A model generated the notes under the pieces. That model was not told where the DNA came from. It searched no databases and saw only the letters and a list, made by a program, of their open reading frames with translations. Shown here one piece after another: positions 41,191 to 49,819 of a stretch of 64,000 bases of DNA; position 1 is the stretch's first letter, and every line of letters begins with the position of its first letter. The position numbers and the translations under genes are program-made. This DNA is from Sphingomonas sp. HMP9 (GTDB lineage Bacteria > Pseudomonadota > Alphaproteobacteria > Sphingomonadales > Sphingomonadaceae): positions 2,690,001-2,754,000 of the forward strand of contig NZ_AP022673.1 of NCBI RefSeq assembly GCF_013374115.1. Direction: 5' to 3'.

Positions 41191-42882
41191 CTACTTCCCC
41201 TGTGCCCGCCAGCGCTGGATCGTACGGCCGATGATCTGGTCCTCGCCGCCGACGTCGCGCCACAGTTCGGAGAATAGCGGGTCACCCGAGGCGGGGCATT
41301 TCGCTTCCGCGAGGTCGTCGAAGCTCACGCGGATCGGAATCGTGACGCCCTCCCCGCAGATGATGCATTCGCGATTCCGCAATGCGGGAATCGAATCGAG
41401 AAATCCTCGCGCGCCTTCCGGCATCGCCGCGCGGACGAAGGCCTGGTCGCGGTCGTTGTTGAGGCGCATGGCGATTATCGTGCCGCATTGCGACAGCACA
41501 CCCTCGGCCAGATCCGACGGGCGTTGCGTGATGAGGCCCAGCGACACGCCGTATTTGCGGCCCTCCTTGGCGATCCGGCCCAGGATGCGACCGACCGAAC
41601 TGTTCGCTTCCGTGCCCGCCGGAATGTAGCGATGCGCCTCCTCGCAGACGAGCAGGATGGGCCGCTGCGGTTCGTTGCGCGACCAGATCGCGAAGTCGAA
41701 CGTCATCCGCGCGAGCACCGCGACCACCACCGCGGTGATATCCGACGGTACGCCGGAGACGTCGATGATGGAGATCGGCTTGCCGTCGCCGGGCAGGCGG
41801 AAGATGCGCGCGAGGAAGCTCGCCATCGTGTCGGCGACGAGCATGCCGGAGAACATGAACCCGTAGCGCGGATCGGCCTTGATCTCGTCAATCTTGGACT
41901 TGAGCCGCAGATAGGGCGCGGTGTCGCCGGCGCGGTCCATCTTGCCCATCTCGGCGCTGATGATCGTGGTCAGGTCGCTCAGCATATACGGGATCGGCGC
42001 GTCGACGGTCAGCTTGGCGATCTCTTGCCCGAGGCGGCTTTTCGCCTTCGCCGCGAGCAGGCATTTGGCGAGGATGTCGGCATCGAACTGGCGCGCGGAG
42101 CCGCTGCTGGTGAGAAAGACCTCGCAATGCTCCTCGAAGTTCATCAGCCAATAGGGCATCTGCAAATTCGAGACGTCGTAGATCGCGCCGTTCGCCTTGA
42201 ACGCGGCGGCATATTCGCCGTGCGGATCGATCATCACGATATGCCCCTGCGGTGCGAGCTCGCAGATGCGGTGCAGGATCAGCGCGGCGCTGGTCGATTT
42301 GCCGGTACCGGTCGATCCGACGAGCGCGAAATGCTTGCCGAGCATCGCGTCGACGTACAACGCCGCGGGGATGTCGGTCGTCGGATAGACCGTACCGATC
42401 GTGATGTTCGCACGGTCGTCGGCGGCATAGACCTGTTGCAGGTCCGCCGTGGTGATCGGGAACACCTCGCAACCGGGCATCGGATAGCGCGTGACGCCGC
42501 GGCGGAATCGATAGAGCCGGCCGGTCAGCTTGTCCTCGTCGCCTTCGCCGAGATAGTCGATCTCCGCCGCCACGCAGGTGCCGGCGGCATCCTCCAGTTT
42601 CAACGAGCGGACATTGGCGACCAGCCATGTCGCGCCGACGCGCATCTTGATCTGGCTGCCGACCTGTCCGGCGGCTGCGACGACGCGGTCGGGATCGTCC
42701 TGCAGCACCGCGATCGCGGCACGATCGAGCAGGATGCGGCTGCTCGATCCGGCGATCGCGAAGACGACGCCGATGGGTGCGGCCGCGGCGCTCGCACTCG
42801 CGACCCCGCTCGTCAGGGGTGCCGCGCGCAGGAACGCGCCAGGTCCCGGCATGTCGCTCATTGCCGCAAAGTCTCCAGTCAT
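41191..42882 (-). CDS. HerA-like (DUF87) ATPase
   Basis: A 563-residue protein with a beta-barrel HAS-like N-terminus (about 20-130), then a FtsK/HerA-type ATPase. Walker A is ALVGSTGTGKSTSAALILHR (near 195) and Walker B is PILLVCEEAHRYIP. QRPSDLAEGVLSQCGTIIAMR is typical of HerA-type sensor regions. The family contributes to DNA translocation with NurA in archaea; in Alphaproteobacteria the role is unclear. An ATG 21 nt downstream (42861) is an alternative start. No nuclease partner is adjacent. Confidence 0.85.
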   Translation of the reverse strand: MTGDFAAMSDMPGPGAFLRAAPLTSGVASASAAAAPIGVVFAIAGSSSRILLDRAAIAVLQDDPDRVVAAAGQVGSQIKMRVGATWLVANVRSLKLEDAAGTCVAAEIDYLGEGDEDKLTGRLYRFRRGVTRYPMPGCEVFPITTADLQQVYAADDRANITIGTVYPTTDIPAALYVDAMLGKHFALVGSTGTGKSTSAALILHRICELAPQGHIVMIDPHGEYAAAFKANGAIYDVSNLQMPYWLMNFEEHCEVFLTSSGSARQFDADILAKCLLAAKAKSRLGQEIAKLTVDAPIPYMLSDLTTIISAEMGKMDRAGDTAPYLRLKSKIDEIKADPRYGFMFSGMLVADTMASFLARIFRLPGDGKPISIIDVSGVPSDITAVVVAVLARMTFDFAIWSRNEPQRPILLVCEEAHRYIPAGTEANSSVGRILGRIAKEGRKYGVSLGLITQRPSDLAEGVLSQCGTIIAMRLNNDRDQAFVRAAMPEGARGFLDSIPALRNRECIICGEGVTIPIRVSFDDLAEAKCPASGDPLFSELWRDVGGEDQIIGRTIQRWRAQGK

Positions 42883-42997
42883 GTCCGACCGACCCTGCCG
42901 CGATAATTGTAAATATCCGATGACGACAGCATTGATCTCGCTGAGAAAATCGCTGCGAGAGTGTAGTTACGCACGCATCGCGTGCTTTGGAGGCGCG

Positions 42998-43756
42998 CTA
43001 GACCCTGCGCGCGATCCAGCCTGCCGCCCAACCCAGGAACACCGACAGCGCGACCGCGACCAGCCCGTAGATCACCGAAGACCGATCCGCGGCGCGCGCG
43101 ACGAAGCGCTCGAACCCCGATTTGCGGATGTCGATGTCGCGTACTGCGGCGGCCAGCACGCGTCCGTCGCGGATCAGGAACGTCTCCGCGGTGAACCGGC
43201 CGACGGGCACGCGGGCGGGTATGGACACGCGCGCGCGGTAGAGCACGCCGTCGGTGATCTCGACTGCGCGCGGCGCCTCGTAATACAGGCCGGCCCGGCG
43301 CTTGAGGTCGACGAGTCCCTTCTGGAAGCGGTCCTGTATCGGCGCTGGTGCGCTCGACGCTGGCGACAATTGCAAGCTGTCGAGGCCAAGTTCGTAGATC
43401 GCGCGCGTCCGATCGTCGACGAGACGGTCGATCGGCTTGGACGAGGCGATCGCGTAGAAGCTGGGGGCGGAGCGGTATCGCAGGCGTGCGGCGTTGACCC
43501 AGATGCCGGCGACCTTCTCCTTTTCGCGCATCAGGATCGACTGGGTCGGCCCCTTGACGACGACGACGACGTCGGTGGGCTGCTCACCCGTCGGCAAGCG
43601 GCCGCCGGGATAGAGGATCGCACCGAACAGCAGCAGCTCGGCGCCAGTGAAGCTGTAGGCGATCTCGATATTGCGCTGCGACACATCGGGGACGAGCACG
43701 GGCTTGGCCTGCGCCATCAGCAACGGCGCCAGCACCAGAAGCGGCCATGGCTTCAT
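42998..43756 (-). CDS. TIGR02186 family membrane-anchored protein
   Basis: A 252-residue protein. The N-terminal signal (MKPWPLLVLAPLLMAQAKP) leads to VLVPDVSQRNIEIAYSFTGAEL, LLFGAILYPGG and DVVVVVKGP, the conserved core of TIGR02186. A C-terminal helix (YGLVAVALSVFLGWAAGWIARRV) anchors it to the inner membrane, leaving the middle in the periplasm. Its function is unknown; it is always found with a TauE/SafE-type transporter, and here that gene ends 10 nt upstream. Confidence 0.87.
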   Translation of the reverse strand: MKPWPLLVLAPLLMAQAKPVLVPDVSQRNIEIAYSFTGAELLLFGAILYPGGRLPTGEQPTDVVVVVKGPTQSILMREKEKVAGIWVNAARLRYRSAPSFYAIASSKPIDRLVDDRTRAIYELGLDSLQLSPASSAPAPIQDRFQKGLVDLKRRAGLYYEAPRAVEITDGVLYRARVSIPARVPVGRFTAETFLIRDGRVLAAAVRDIDIRKSGFERFVARAADRSSVIYGLVAVALSVFLGWAAGWIARRV

Positions 43757-43766
43757 GCTCGCCGGC

Positions 43767-44681
43767 TCACGACAACGCGACCGAGAAGATTTCCTCGGGC
43801 CGCCAGACGAGTCCGAGCAGGATCCTCGCGCCGACGAGCAGCACCATGACGGCGAGCCCGAGACGCAGATATTCGGGCCGGAATTTGGTCGCGAACCGGG
43901 CGCCGACCTGAGCGCCCACGACCGAGCCCAGCAGGAGCAGCGCGGCCAGCACGATATCGACCGCCTTGGTGGTGGTCGCGTGGACCATCGTCGCGACCGC
44001 GGTCACGAACAGGGTCTGGAACAACGAGGTACCGACCACCACCGATGTCGCCATGCCAAGCAGGTAGATCATCGCCGGAACGAGGATGAAGCCGCCACCG
44101 ATACCGAGCAATATCGTCAGAATGCCGGTGAAGAACCCGAGCAACAATGGAGCGAGCGGCGAGATGTACAGTCCGGAGGCGTAGAAGCGGGTGCGGAGCG
44201 GGAGCGCGGCGACGAGCGGGTGATGGCGACGCTTGCGCGCCTTGGGCGGGCGTCCGGTGCGGGCACGGCCGATCGTGCCGATCGATTCCTTGGCCATCAG
44301 GCCGCCGATCGAGCCGAGCATGATCACATAGACGATCGCGATCACCGTATCGATCTGGCCACTTTGCTGGAGCAGGCGGAACAACCAGGCGCCAAAAAAC
44401 GACCCGAGGATACCGCCAGCGACGAGAACGCCACCCATCTTCGTATCGACGCCCTTGCGCCGGAAATGCGCGAACACGCCCGATACGCTGGCTCCGGTCA
44501 CCTGACTTGCGGACGAAGCGGCGGCAACGGTCGGTGGAATGCCATAGACGATGAGCAGCGGGGTCGTCAGGAACCCGCCGCCGACGCCGAACATGCCCGA
44601 CAGCAGCCCGACCCCCCCGCCCAGCAGGATGATGACAAGCGCGTTGACCGACAGGTTGGCGACGGGAAGGTATAGATCCAC
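43767..44681 (-). CDS. TauE/SafE (TSUP) family permease
   Basis: A 304-residue polytopic protein with about eight membrane helices. Conserved GGGVGLLSGMFGVGGGFLTTPLL near the N-terminus and FTGILTILLGIGGGFILVPAMIY in the middle are the duplicated TSUP motif. Members export sulfite or organosulfur compounds. The next gene in the same direction encodes the TIGR02186 protein, a known partner, which suggests a sulfur-compound export pair; the substrate is not visible from sequence. Confidence 0.9.
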   Translation of the reverse strand: MDLYLPVANLSVNALVIILLGGGVGLLSGMFGVGGGFLTTPLLIVYGIPPTVAAASSASQVTGASVSGVFAHFRRKGVDTKMGGVLVAGGILGSFFGAWLFRLLQQSGQIDTVIAIVYVIMLGSIGGLMAKESIGTIGRARTGRPPKARKRRHHPLVAALPLRTRFYASGLYISPLAPLLLGFFTGILTILLGIGGGFILVPAMIYLLGMATSVVVGTSLFQTLFVTAVATMVHATTTKAVDIVLAALLLLGSVVGAQVGARFATKFRPEYLRLGLAVMVLLVGARILLGLVWRPEEIFSVALS

Positions 44682-44729
44682 GCGGGCAGCGTTACACCGG
44701 ATTACGCGGGCGGGGCTAGGCTCGACCTC

Positions 44730-45725
44730 TCAGAAGTCGCTACCGATCGACAGGGCGGGACCGGAGCCCGGGCGCGCGCCGCCGGCGATGCGTTCACGCC
44801 AGTCGAGCGTCAGGCGGATGGTCTTGCGCGAGACGGGCAGCGCGCCGACGATCGAAGGTCCGATGTCGAGACGCTCGGCGTCGCGTTGCGCGCTTCCCCA
44901 TACGCCGACGCCGACATCGACCTGTGCCCCCGCGAACGTCCCGAGCGGATGCGTGAGTCGTGCGGAGGCATCGACGAAGCCTTCGATCCCGTCTCGCCCG
45001 ATCGCGCCGGCCTGGCCATACGCTTCCAGACGCAGACCCGGTGCGACGTCCGCCGGACCATAGCCCGCAATCACCCCGACCGTCGGTCCGCCACGTCCGC
45101 CATCGAGGGCGAAGCGTTGCTCGGCGACGAGGCGGATCGGTAAGCGCGTCGGTTTCCATTCAATGCCGAACGCCGCCTCCCGTCCGACACCCTCAAGCGG
45201 CGTGGCAACGCGCGCGACCACCGCGAACCGGCGATGGCGGCCAAGCGCATAGGCGAGTCGCAAACCGCCTTGCGATGCGCCGAGTTGTCCGCCCGACACC
45301 GTTCCAGCTGGACCACCGCGCGCGAGCAGCCATGCGCTGGCGCTGAGTCGCCCCGGTGCTTTGGCGGCCAACGGCAGCGTTACCGGCAAGGGGCTGGCAA
45401 ACATGTGAGGCGCGGCGGGGAACAGCACATCGGGACGAGCGCGCGCCACCAAGGGTGGCGGCTTGATCGTTGGTGTCTGCCATCGTCGCGGCTCGACGAA
45501 GACCGGCTGTGCGAGGGCATCATATGCCACGGTCGCCAGCCGAGGCGGCACGCGTGATCGCCGAAGCACCGCGGCGGCGACTTTGGGCACGAGCACGTCG
45601 ATAACCCGCGGGATCATGGCCGACGACGGACGTACCGCGACCTCCGGTAATAGGAACGCCACGCGAATCATGACCCATCCCCCCAACGCCAATGCGAGAA
45701 ACCGCAGCGGGCGGCCGACACTCAT
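44730..45725 (-). CDS. Outer-membrane/periplasmic NfrA C-terminal-like protein
   Basis: A 331-residue protein from ATG 45725, overlapping the NfrB-like gene by 4 nt (ATGA). A membrane or signal segment (FLALALGGWVMIRVAFLLPEV) opens it. The C-terminal half has repeating beta strands (QGGLRLAYALG, GIEWKPTRLPIRLVAEQR, TVGVIAGYG, VDVGVGVWGSAQ) ending in GPALSIGSDF with C-terminal Phe, like the NfrA C-terminal region of the phage N4 receptor system. No TPR block as in full NfrA is visible. It likely exports or anchors the polysaccharide made by the glycosyltransferase; this is inferred. Confidence 0.65.
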   Translation of the reverse strand: MSVGRPLRFLALALGGWVMIRVAFLLPEVAVRPSSAMIPRVIDVLVPKVAAAVLRRSRVPPRLATVAYDALAQPVFVEPRRWQTPTIKPPPLVARARPDVLFPAAPHMFASPLPVTLPLAAKAPGRLSASAWLLARGGPAGTVSGGQLGASQGGLRLAYALGRHRRFAVVARVATPLEGVGREAAFGIEWKPTRLPIRLVAEQRFALDGGRGGPTVGVIAGYGPADVAPGLRLEAYGQAGAIGRDGIEGFVDASARLTHPLGTFAGAQVDVGVGVWGSAQRDAERLDIGPSIVGALPVSRKTIRLTLDWRERIAGGARPGSGPALSIGSDF

Positions 45726-47170
45726 CGTGCCACGGCGGCGAGGCCCGGATCGGTGGCAGTTGCGGTGACGGCATCTTCGGGCGCCAGGTTGGGAAACTCG
45801 TGGCGCGTCTTGTCCCAAACCGGCGGCGCCCCTCGCAGCATGCCGATATAGACGAGCACCGCGCGTGGTGCGGCGATCAACGCGATGAGATTGCCGACCA
45901 GGAACCGCGGTAGCGCCCAGAATGCCTCGCGCACGCCGTAACTGCGCGCCGTGAACAGCATCCGCATGATCAATCGCCACGCCAGCAACGCGCCATTGGC
46001 GACAAGCAGCCAGAACGCGATCGGGTATGCGCCGTTCGCGTAGGGTGACGTCACGCCGACCTGGATGTGCAGTACCAAAGACGCCAGCCAGATCGGCACT
46101 GCGAGATAGCCCACCGCGAGAATCACGACCGCAAGCGGCGCACGTCGATCGCGCATCCGCATCCAGTGGTCGGCGATCGCGCGGGGCCGCCCCCAGCCGG
46201 TACGGTCCCAGCCGGCGAGTGCGATCCCTGTCATCCAGCGCGTCTTCTGGCGCACCGAGTCGCCGAGCGTCCCCGGGAAATAGGCGCGCACGGCAACGAC
46301 GCTCCCCCTGTCGTCCACCGCGACGCGCGCGAAAATGCCGCGTGCGCCGAGTTCGGCCAGCCTCAGGCCCAGCTCGTAATCCTCGGTCAGGCTGGTCGCA
46401 TCGAACGGATCGCCGCCCCGCGCCTGCGCGATCAGCGCAAGCACGGCTGGTGCGATGGCACAGCCGGTGCCCGCAAGCGGCATTGCGGCGCCCAATGCGG
46501 TCCGGACGACGATCTGCTTGGCGTGCGATTCGGCGAATTCGTCGGCATAATGCCCCGACACCAGTCGCGCACCGCGGTGCACCAGCGGCAGGACGGGAAG
46601 CTGGATCACGTCATACTGCTCGATCAGGCTGTCGAAGACCTGCAATTCCTGCGCATGCACGACGTCTTCGGCATCATGGATCACGACAGCCTTGGTCGGC
46701 CGATCCCCCCCGCCCCCTTCCCGCAGATCGTCGCGGCACAACGCCTGCCACAGGGTGTTGAGGCAGTCGGCCTTGGTCGTCGGCCCGTCGCGGGGCCCGA
46801 TCACCAGCCTGATGCGCGCATCGCGTTCGGCGACCGCGGCGATCGCATCGATCGTCCCCCGGTCGTTCGGATAGGCGCCGACATAGATGCGGTAATGGTC
46901 ATGCACGTAGCGATCGAGCGCGGTCGTCAGCATCCCGCCGATCACCGCCACTTCGTCCCACGCCGCGACGAACACCGCGATCCGTCCGGCAATGCGCGGT
47001 GATGGCAGGGTCGCGAGGGTCAAGCGCGCCCGGCCGCCAGCCCTGATCCGCTGACCGATATAGACCAGGTCGACCAGCAGATCGTCGACCCCCCCAAGGA
47101 ACAGCCCGACGCCTGCAAACAGCAGCATTTCACGCGCGGACGCGTCGATGATCCACAGCGACTCGCCCAA
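45722..47170 (-). CDS. NfrB-like inner-membrane glycosyltransferase (family 2)
   Basis: A 482-residue GT2. Membrane helices flank the catalytic region (VGLFLGGVDDLLVDLVYIG near residue 20, and several helices after 320). The GT core shows RIAVFVAAWDEVAVIGGML, DGPTTKADCLNTLW, AVVIHDAEDVVHAQEL (DxD-like site), LTEDYELGLRL and RQKTRWMTGIAL (QxxRW-type). NfrB in E. coli makes a surface glycan used by phage N4. The TTG at 47170 has AGGGGG 8 nt upstream and opens a plausible start; longer frames upstream lack a site. Confidence 0.82.
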   Translation of the reverse strand: MGESLWIIDASAREMLLFAGVGLFLGGVDDLLVDLVYIGQRIRAGGRARLTLATLPSPRIAGRIAVFVAAWDEVAVIGGMLTTALDRYVHDHYRIYVGAYPNDRGTIDAIAAVAERDARIRLVIGPRDGPTTKADCLNTLWQALCRDDLREGGGGDRPTKAVVIHDAEDVVHAQELQVFDSLIEQYDVIQLPVLPLVHRGARLVSGHYADEFAESHAKQIVVRTALGAAMPLAGTGCAIAPAVLALIAQARGGDPFDATSLTEDYELGLRLAELGARGIFARVAVDDRGSVVAVRAYFPGTLGDSVRQKTRWMTGIALAGWDRTGWGRPRAIADHWMRMRDRRAPLAVVILAVGYLAVPIWLASLVLHIQVGVTSPYANGAYPIAFWLLVANGALLAWRLIMRMLFTARSYGVREAFWALPRFLVGNLIALIAAPRAVLVYIGMLRGAPPVWDKTRHEFPNLAPEDAVTATATDPGLAAVAR

Positions 47171-47417
47171 GCCACACCCCCTAACATAGGGTACCGCAGG
47201 TTGCCGCCGCAGCGGACATAGTCGCATCGAGAACGGATGTTTGCCTTTTTCGCAAAATTACAGCCGGAACGAGAACCATCGCGTCGAACGCGCGTTACGA
47301 CGATGATCCCTTTCCCCCCTTTCGGGATCGGCGCCGATGATGCCCGGCCCGGCCGCACCGCTGCGTAGCTTGCGGTGCGGCCTAACCGAGCTCCGGCGAT
47401 CTCGTCACACCGATATG

Positions 47418-47921
47418 CTAGGGTCGATTGCGGCCGCCACCGGTGTTGCTGCCGCTACCCGCGCCGCCACCGGCGCCCGCCGCGCCGACCGTTCCGATGT
47501 TGCCGAACAGATCCTGGAAGAAGCCGCGTTCGCGACCGAGAGTCGGCGTCTTCTTGCCATAGGGTGCGATCGACGCGACCTGATCGAGGCCGCCGCGACG
47601 GATCGCGGTGACGGTGCCCTTCTGGTCGAAGCTGATCTGCAGCGTGATCTGTGCGTTCGGGCGCGGATTGCGGAATGCGAGGTTCCGGCTGTCGCGCGCG
47701 AGGTAATACCAGTCGCCCTGGTCGAACTGACCTGCGAGTGTCGGCTTGCCGAGCGTCTGCAGCACCGACTGGCGGTTGTCGACGCCCGGCTGGACCGAGT
47801 TGACGAGGTCGGTGTCGACCACATAGCCCTGGTGCGAGCGCAACTGGGTGCAGCCCCCACTGGCCAATGCGGCGACCGCAAGTGCTGCGGCGAGACCCGT
47901 ACGGGCGGAAAACACGCTCAT
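47418..47921 (-). CDS. bamE: BamE/SmpA-OmlA outer-membrane lipoprotein
   Basis: A 167-residue lipoprotein from ATG 47921 (GGGAG upstream). The lipobox is LASGGC; after it come NSVQPGVDNRQSVLQTLGKP and DWYYLARDSRN, the BamE core, then a Gly/Asn-rich tail unlike the E. coli form. BamE is part of the BAM complex that inserts outer-membrane proteins. Divergent from the bc1 chaperone gene. Confidence 0.9.
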   Translation of the reverse strand: MSVFSARTGLAAALAVAALASGGCTQLRSHQGYVVDTDLVNSVQPGVDNRQSVLQTLGKPTLAGQFDQGDWYYLARDSRNLAFRNPRPNAQITLQISFDQKGTVTAIRRGGLDQVASIAPYGKKTPTLGRERGFFQDLFGNIGTVGAAGAGGGAGSGSNTGGGRNRP

Positions 47922-48055
47922 ATAAACTCCCAACCGGGGCACGCGAAAACACGTGACGGGTCCCACGCGATTGCATCGGCCGCCGATCGCCTCGATATGC
48001 GAGGATGCGCGGGCAAACAAGCCGAAGCGCGGCTTCGTGTTGAGGACGATAGATT

Positions 48056-48562
48056 TTGAGCTGGTTGGGAAGACTGCTCGGCGAAAAGCCCGACGAGGCG
48101 CTGCCGCTGTATAACGCCGTCGTCGGCAGGGCCCGCGCGGAACATTGGTACCGCGAGGGCGCGGTGCCGGACACGGTCGACGGAAGGTTCGACATGATCG
48201 CGACGTTGCTCGCGATCGTGATGCTGCGACTCGAGACGGAGCCCGCTGGCGGCGAACCCGCGGCGCGGCTCGCCGAACGCTTCGTCGACGACATGGACGG
48301 GCAGCTCCGTGAAATCGGAATCGGCGACATCATCGTCGGCAAGCATATCGGCAAGATGATGAGCATGCTCGGTGGGCGCCTCGGCGCGTACCGCGATGGT
48401 CTGGCGGCGGGCGACATCGCGCCGGCTCTGGTGCGCAACCTGTACCGGGGTGCGGCGCCGGACGAGGCCGCGCTTTCCCATGTCCGCGAATCGGTGATGG
48501 CGTTCCATCATGGACTTGCCGCGAGGCCGCTACCGAATTTGTTATCTGGAGAATTACCGTGA
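48056..48562 (+). CDS. Ubiquinol-cytochrome c chaperone (CBP3-like)
   Basis: A 168-residue protein from TTG 48056 with GAGGA 9 nt upstream. It contains AEHWYREGAVPDTVDGRFDMIATLLAIVMLRL and VDDMDGQLREIGIGDIIVGKH, the CBP3/UPF0174 core. It assists assembly of cytochrome b in the bc1 complex. Its TGA overlaps the GTG start of yceD (GTGA), so the two are translated together, as is usual in sphingomonads. Confidence 0.9.
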   Translation: MSWLGRLLGEKPDEALPLYNAVVGRARAEHWYREGAVPDTVDGRFDMIATLLAIVMLRLETEPAGGEPAARLAERFVDDMDGQLREIGIGDIIVGKHIGKMMSMLGGRLGAYRDGLAAGDIAPALVRNLYRGAAPDEAALSHVRESVMAFHHGLAARPLPNLLSGELP

Positions 48563-49083
48563 AGCCCGAGTTCAGCCGCCTCGAACGCCTCGACACGATC
48601 GGCGAGCGCGAGCGGATCGTCGAGATCGCCGCGACCGGGGATGAGCGCGCGGCGCTGGCGAAGCGGTTCGCACTGCTCTCGATCACGCGACTCGACGCAC
48701 GGCTCGGGATCAAGCGCACAGACAGCGGCATCGTCGTGAAGGGGCGCGTGACCGGCGCGGCAGTGCAGGCGTGTTCGGTGACCGACGAACCGCTGGATAC
48801 GCACATCGACGAGCCGGTCGCGCTGCTGTTCGTCAAGCAGCTTGTCGCCGAGGGCGATGAGGTCGAACTGTCCGACGATGCGCTCGACATGGTCGCGATC
48901 GAGGGGGGTACGATCGATCTGGGCGAGGCGGCGGCGGATACGCTGGCGCTTGCGATCGATCCGTTTCCCCGCGGGCCGAACGCCGCGGCGGCGCTGGCGG
49001 CGGCGGGCGTGATCAGCGAGGACGAGTTCCGCCCGGCGAATGCATTTTCGGATTTGAAGGCGAGGATGGCGGGGAAGAGCTGA
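48559..49083 (+). CDS. YceD (DUF177) family protein
   Basis: A 174-residue acidic protein resembling DUF177/YceD: FSRLERLDTIGERERIVEIA, VTGAAVQACSVTDEPLDTHI and the central PVALLFVKQ, and a C-terminal RPANAFSDLKARM. The single Cys in VQACSVT is the remaining one of the usual CxxC pair, so zinc binding is doubtful. YceD family members affect 23S rRNA processing. GTG start with CTGGAG upstream, overlapping the chaperone gene by 4 nt. It is typical for yceD to lie before rpmF/plsX, but those genes are absent here. Confidence 0.85.
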   Translation: MKPEFSRLERLDTIGERERIVEIAATGDERAALAKRFALLSITRLDARLGIKRTDSGIVVKGRVTGAAVQACSVTDEPLDTHIDEPVALLFVKQLVAEGDEVELSDDALDMVAIEGGTIDLGEAAADTLALAIDPFPRGPNAAAALAAAGVISEDEFRPANAFSDLKARMAGKS

Positions 49084-49130
49084 GTTTCAGCTTCGGAAGG
49101 GTGTGAACGCACCCCGTCCGCGCACATTCG

Positions 49131-49236
49131 CCTCCCCGGCGAAGGCCGGGGTCCAGGTGGAAAGGACGCAGTAACGGCGGACTGCCCTTCATTAGCAACG
49201 TCCCCCACCTGGGCCCCGGCCTTCGCCGGGGAGGGG
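49131..49236. repeat. Bipartite palindromic repeat (CCCCGGCGAAGGCCGGGG type), copy 2
   Basis: CCTCCCCGGCGAAGGCCGGGGTCCAGG at the left and CCTGGGCCCCGGCCTTCGCCGGGGAGG at the right make a long imperfect palindrome. It fills the convergent gap between yceD and sixA. Confidence 0.88.
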
Positions 49237-49271
49237 ATGTTGATGGGTTCCCACCTTCGCGGGGAAACAGG

Positions 49272-49811
49272 TTAGTCCGCGTCGGGACCTAGCGTCGGGT
49301 CGAGATCGCGGGGGCGGATGAATCGGGTCAAGCGGGCGGTGCCGGTGGCGATGTCCGCCCAGTCGGCCGTGTCGAACTGGAGTTCGGCGATGCTGGCGGT
49401 CGGGTATTTGTCCTCGACCGCGTCGCGTAAGGGGTCCGCGCCGTCCGCGACCAGCATTAGCACCAGATCCTCCAACCCGGGATTATGCCCAACCAGCAAC
49501 GCGCTCTCGGCGTCGCCCGGAAATCCGTGCACCACGTCGAGCAGCGTCGCCGCCGACGCGAGATACACCCGCCGGTCCAGCGTCGGCGCGATCGTCCGGC
49601 CATAGCCCGATTCGATCTGCTCCAGCGTCTCCGACACGCGCACCGCGGGCGAGGCGATCGCATGATCGAACGTAAGTCCCAGCGTCCGCATGTGGCGGCC
49701 GACCATCGCGGCGGCGCGCTTGCCCTTGGCGTTCAGCGGGCGATCGAAATCCCGCGCGACCGGATCGTCCCAGCCGGACTTGGCGTGGCGCAACAGCGTC
49801 AACGTCTTCAT
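49272..49811 (-). CDS. SixA-type phosphohistidine phosphatase
   Basis: A 179-residue histidine-phosphatase: TLLRHAKSGWDDP (RHG motif with catalytic His), a second His in LLVGHNPGLEDL (near residue 105) and RVSETLEQI. SixA removes phosphate from phosphohistidine proteins such as PTS or phosphorelay components. ATG at 49811 has GAGGA 6 nt upstream and lies 8 nt after the helicase stop, so the genes form an operon. Confidence 0.9.
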   Translation of the reverse strand: MKTLTLLRHAKSGWDDPVARDFDRPLNAKGKRAAAMVGRHMRTLGLTFDHAIASPAVRVSETLEQIESGYGRTIAPTLDRRVYLASAATLLDVVHGFPGDAESALLVGHNPGLEDLVLMLVADGADPLRDAVEDKYPTASIAELQFDTADWADIATGTARLTRFIRPRDLDPTLGPDAD

Positions 49812-49819
49812 GGCAATCC

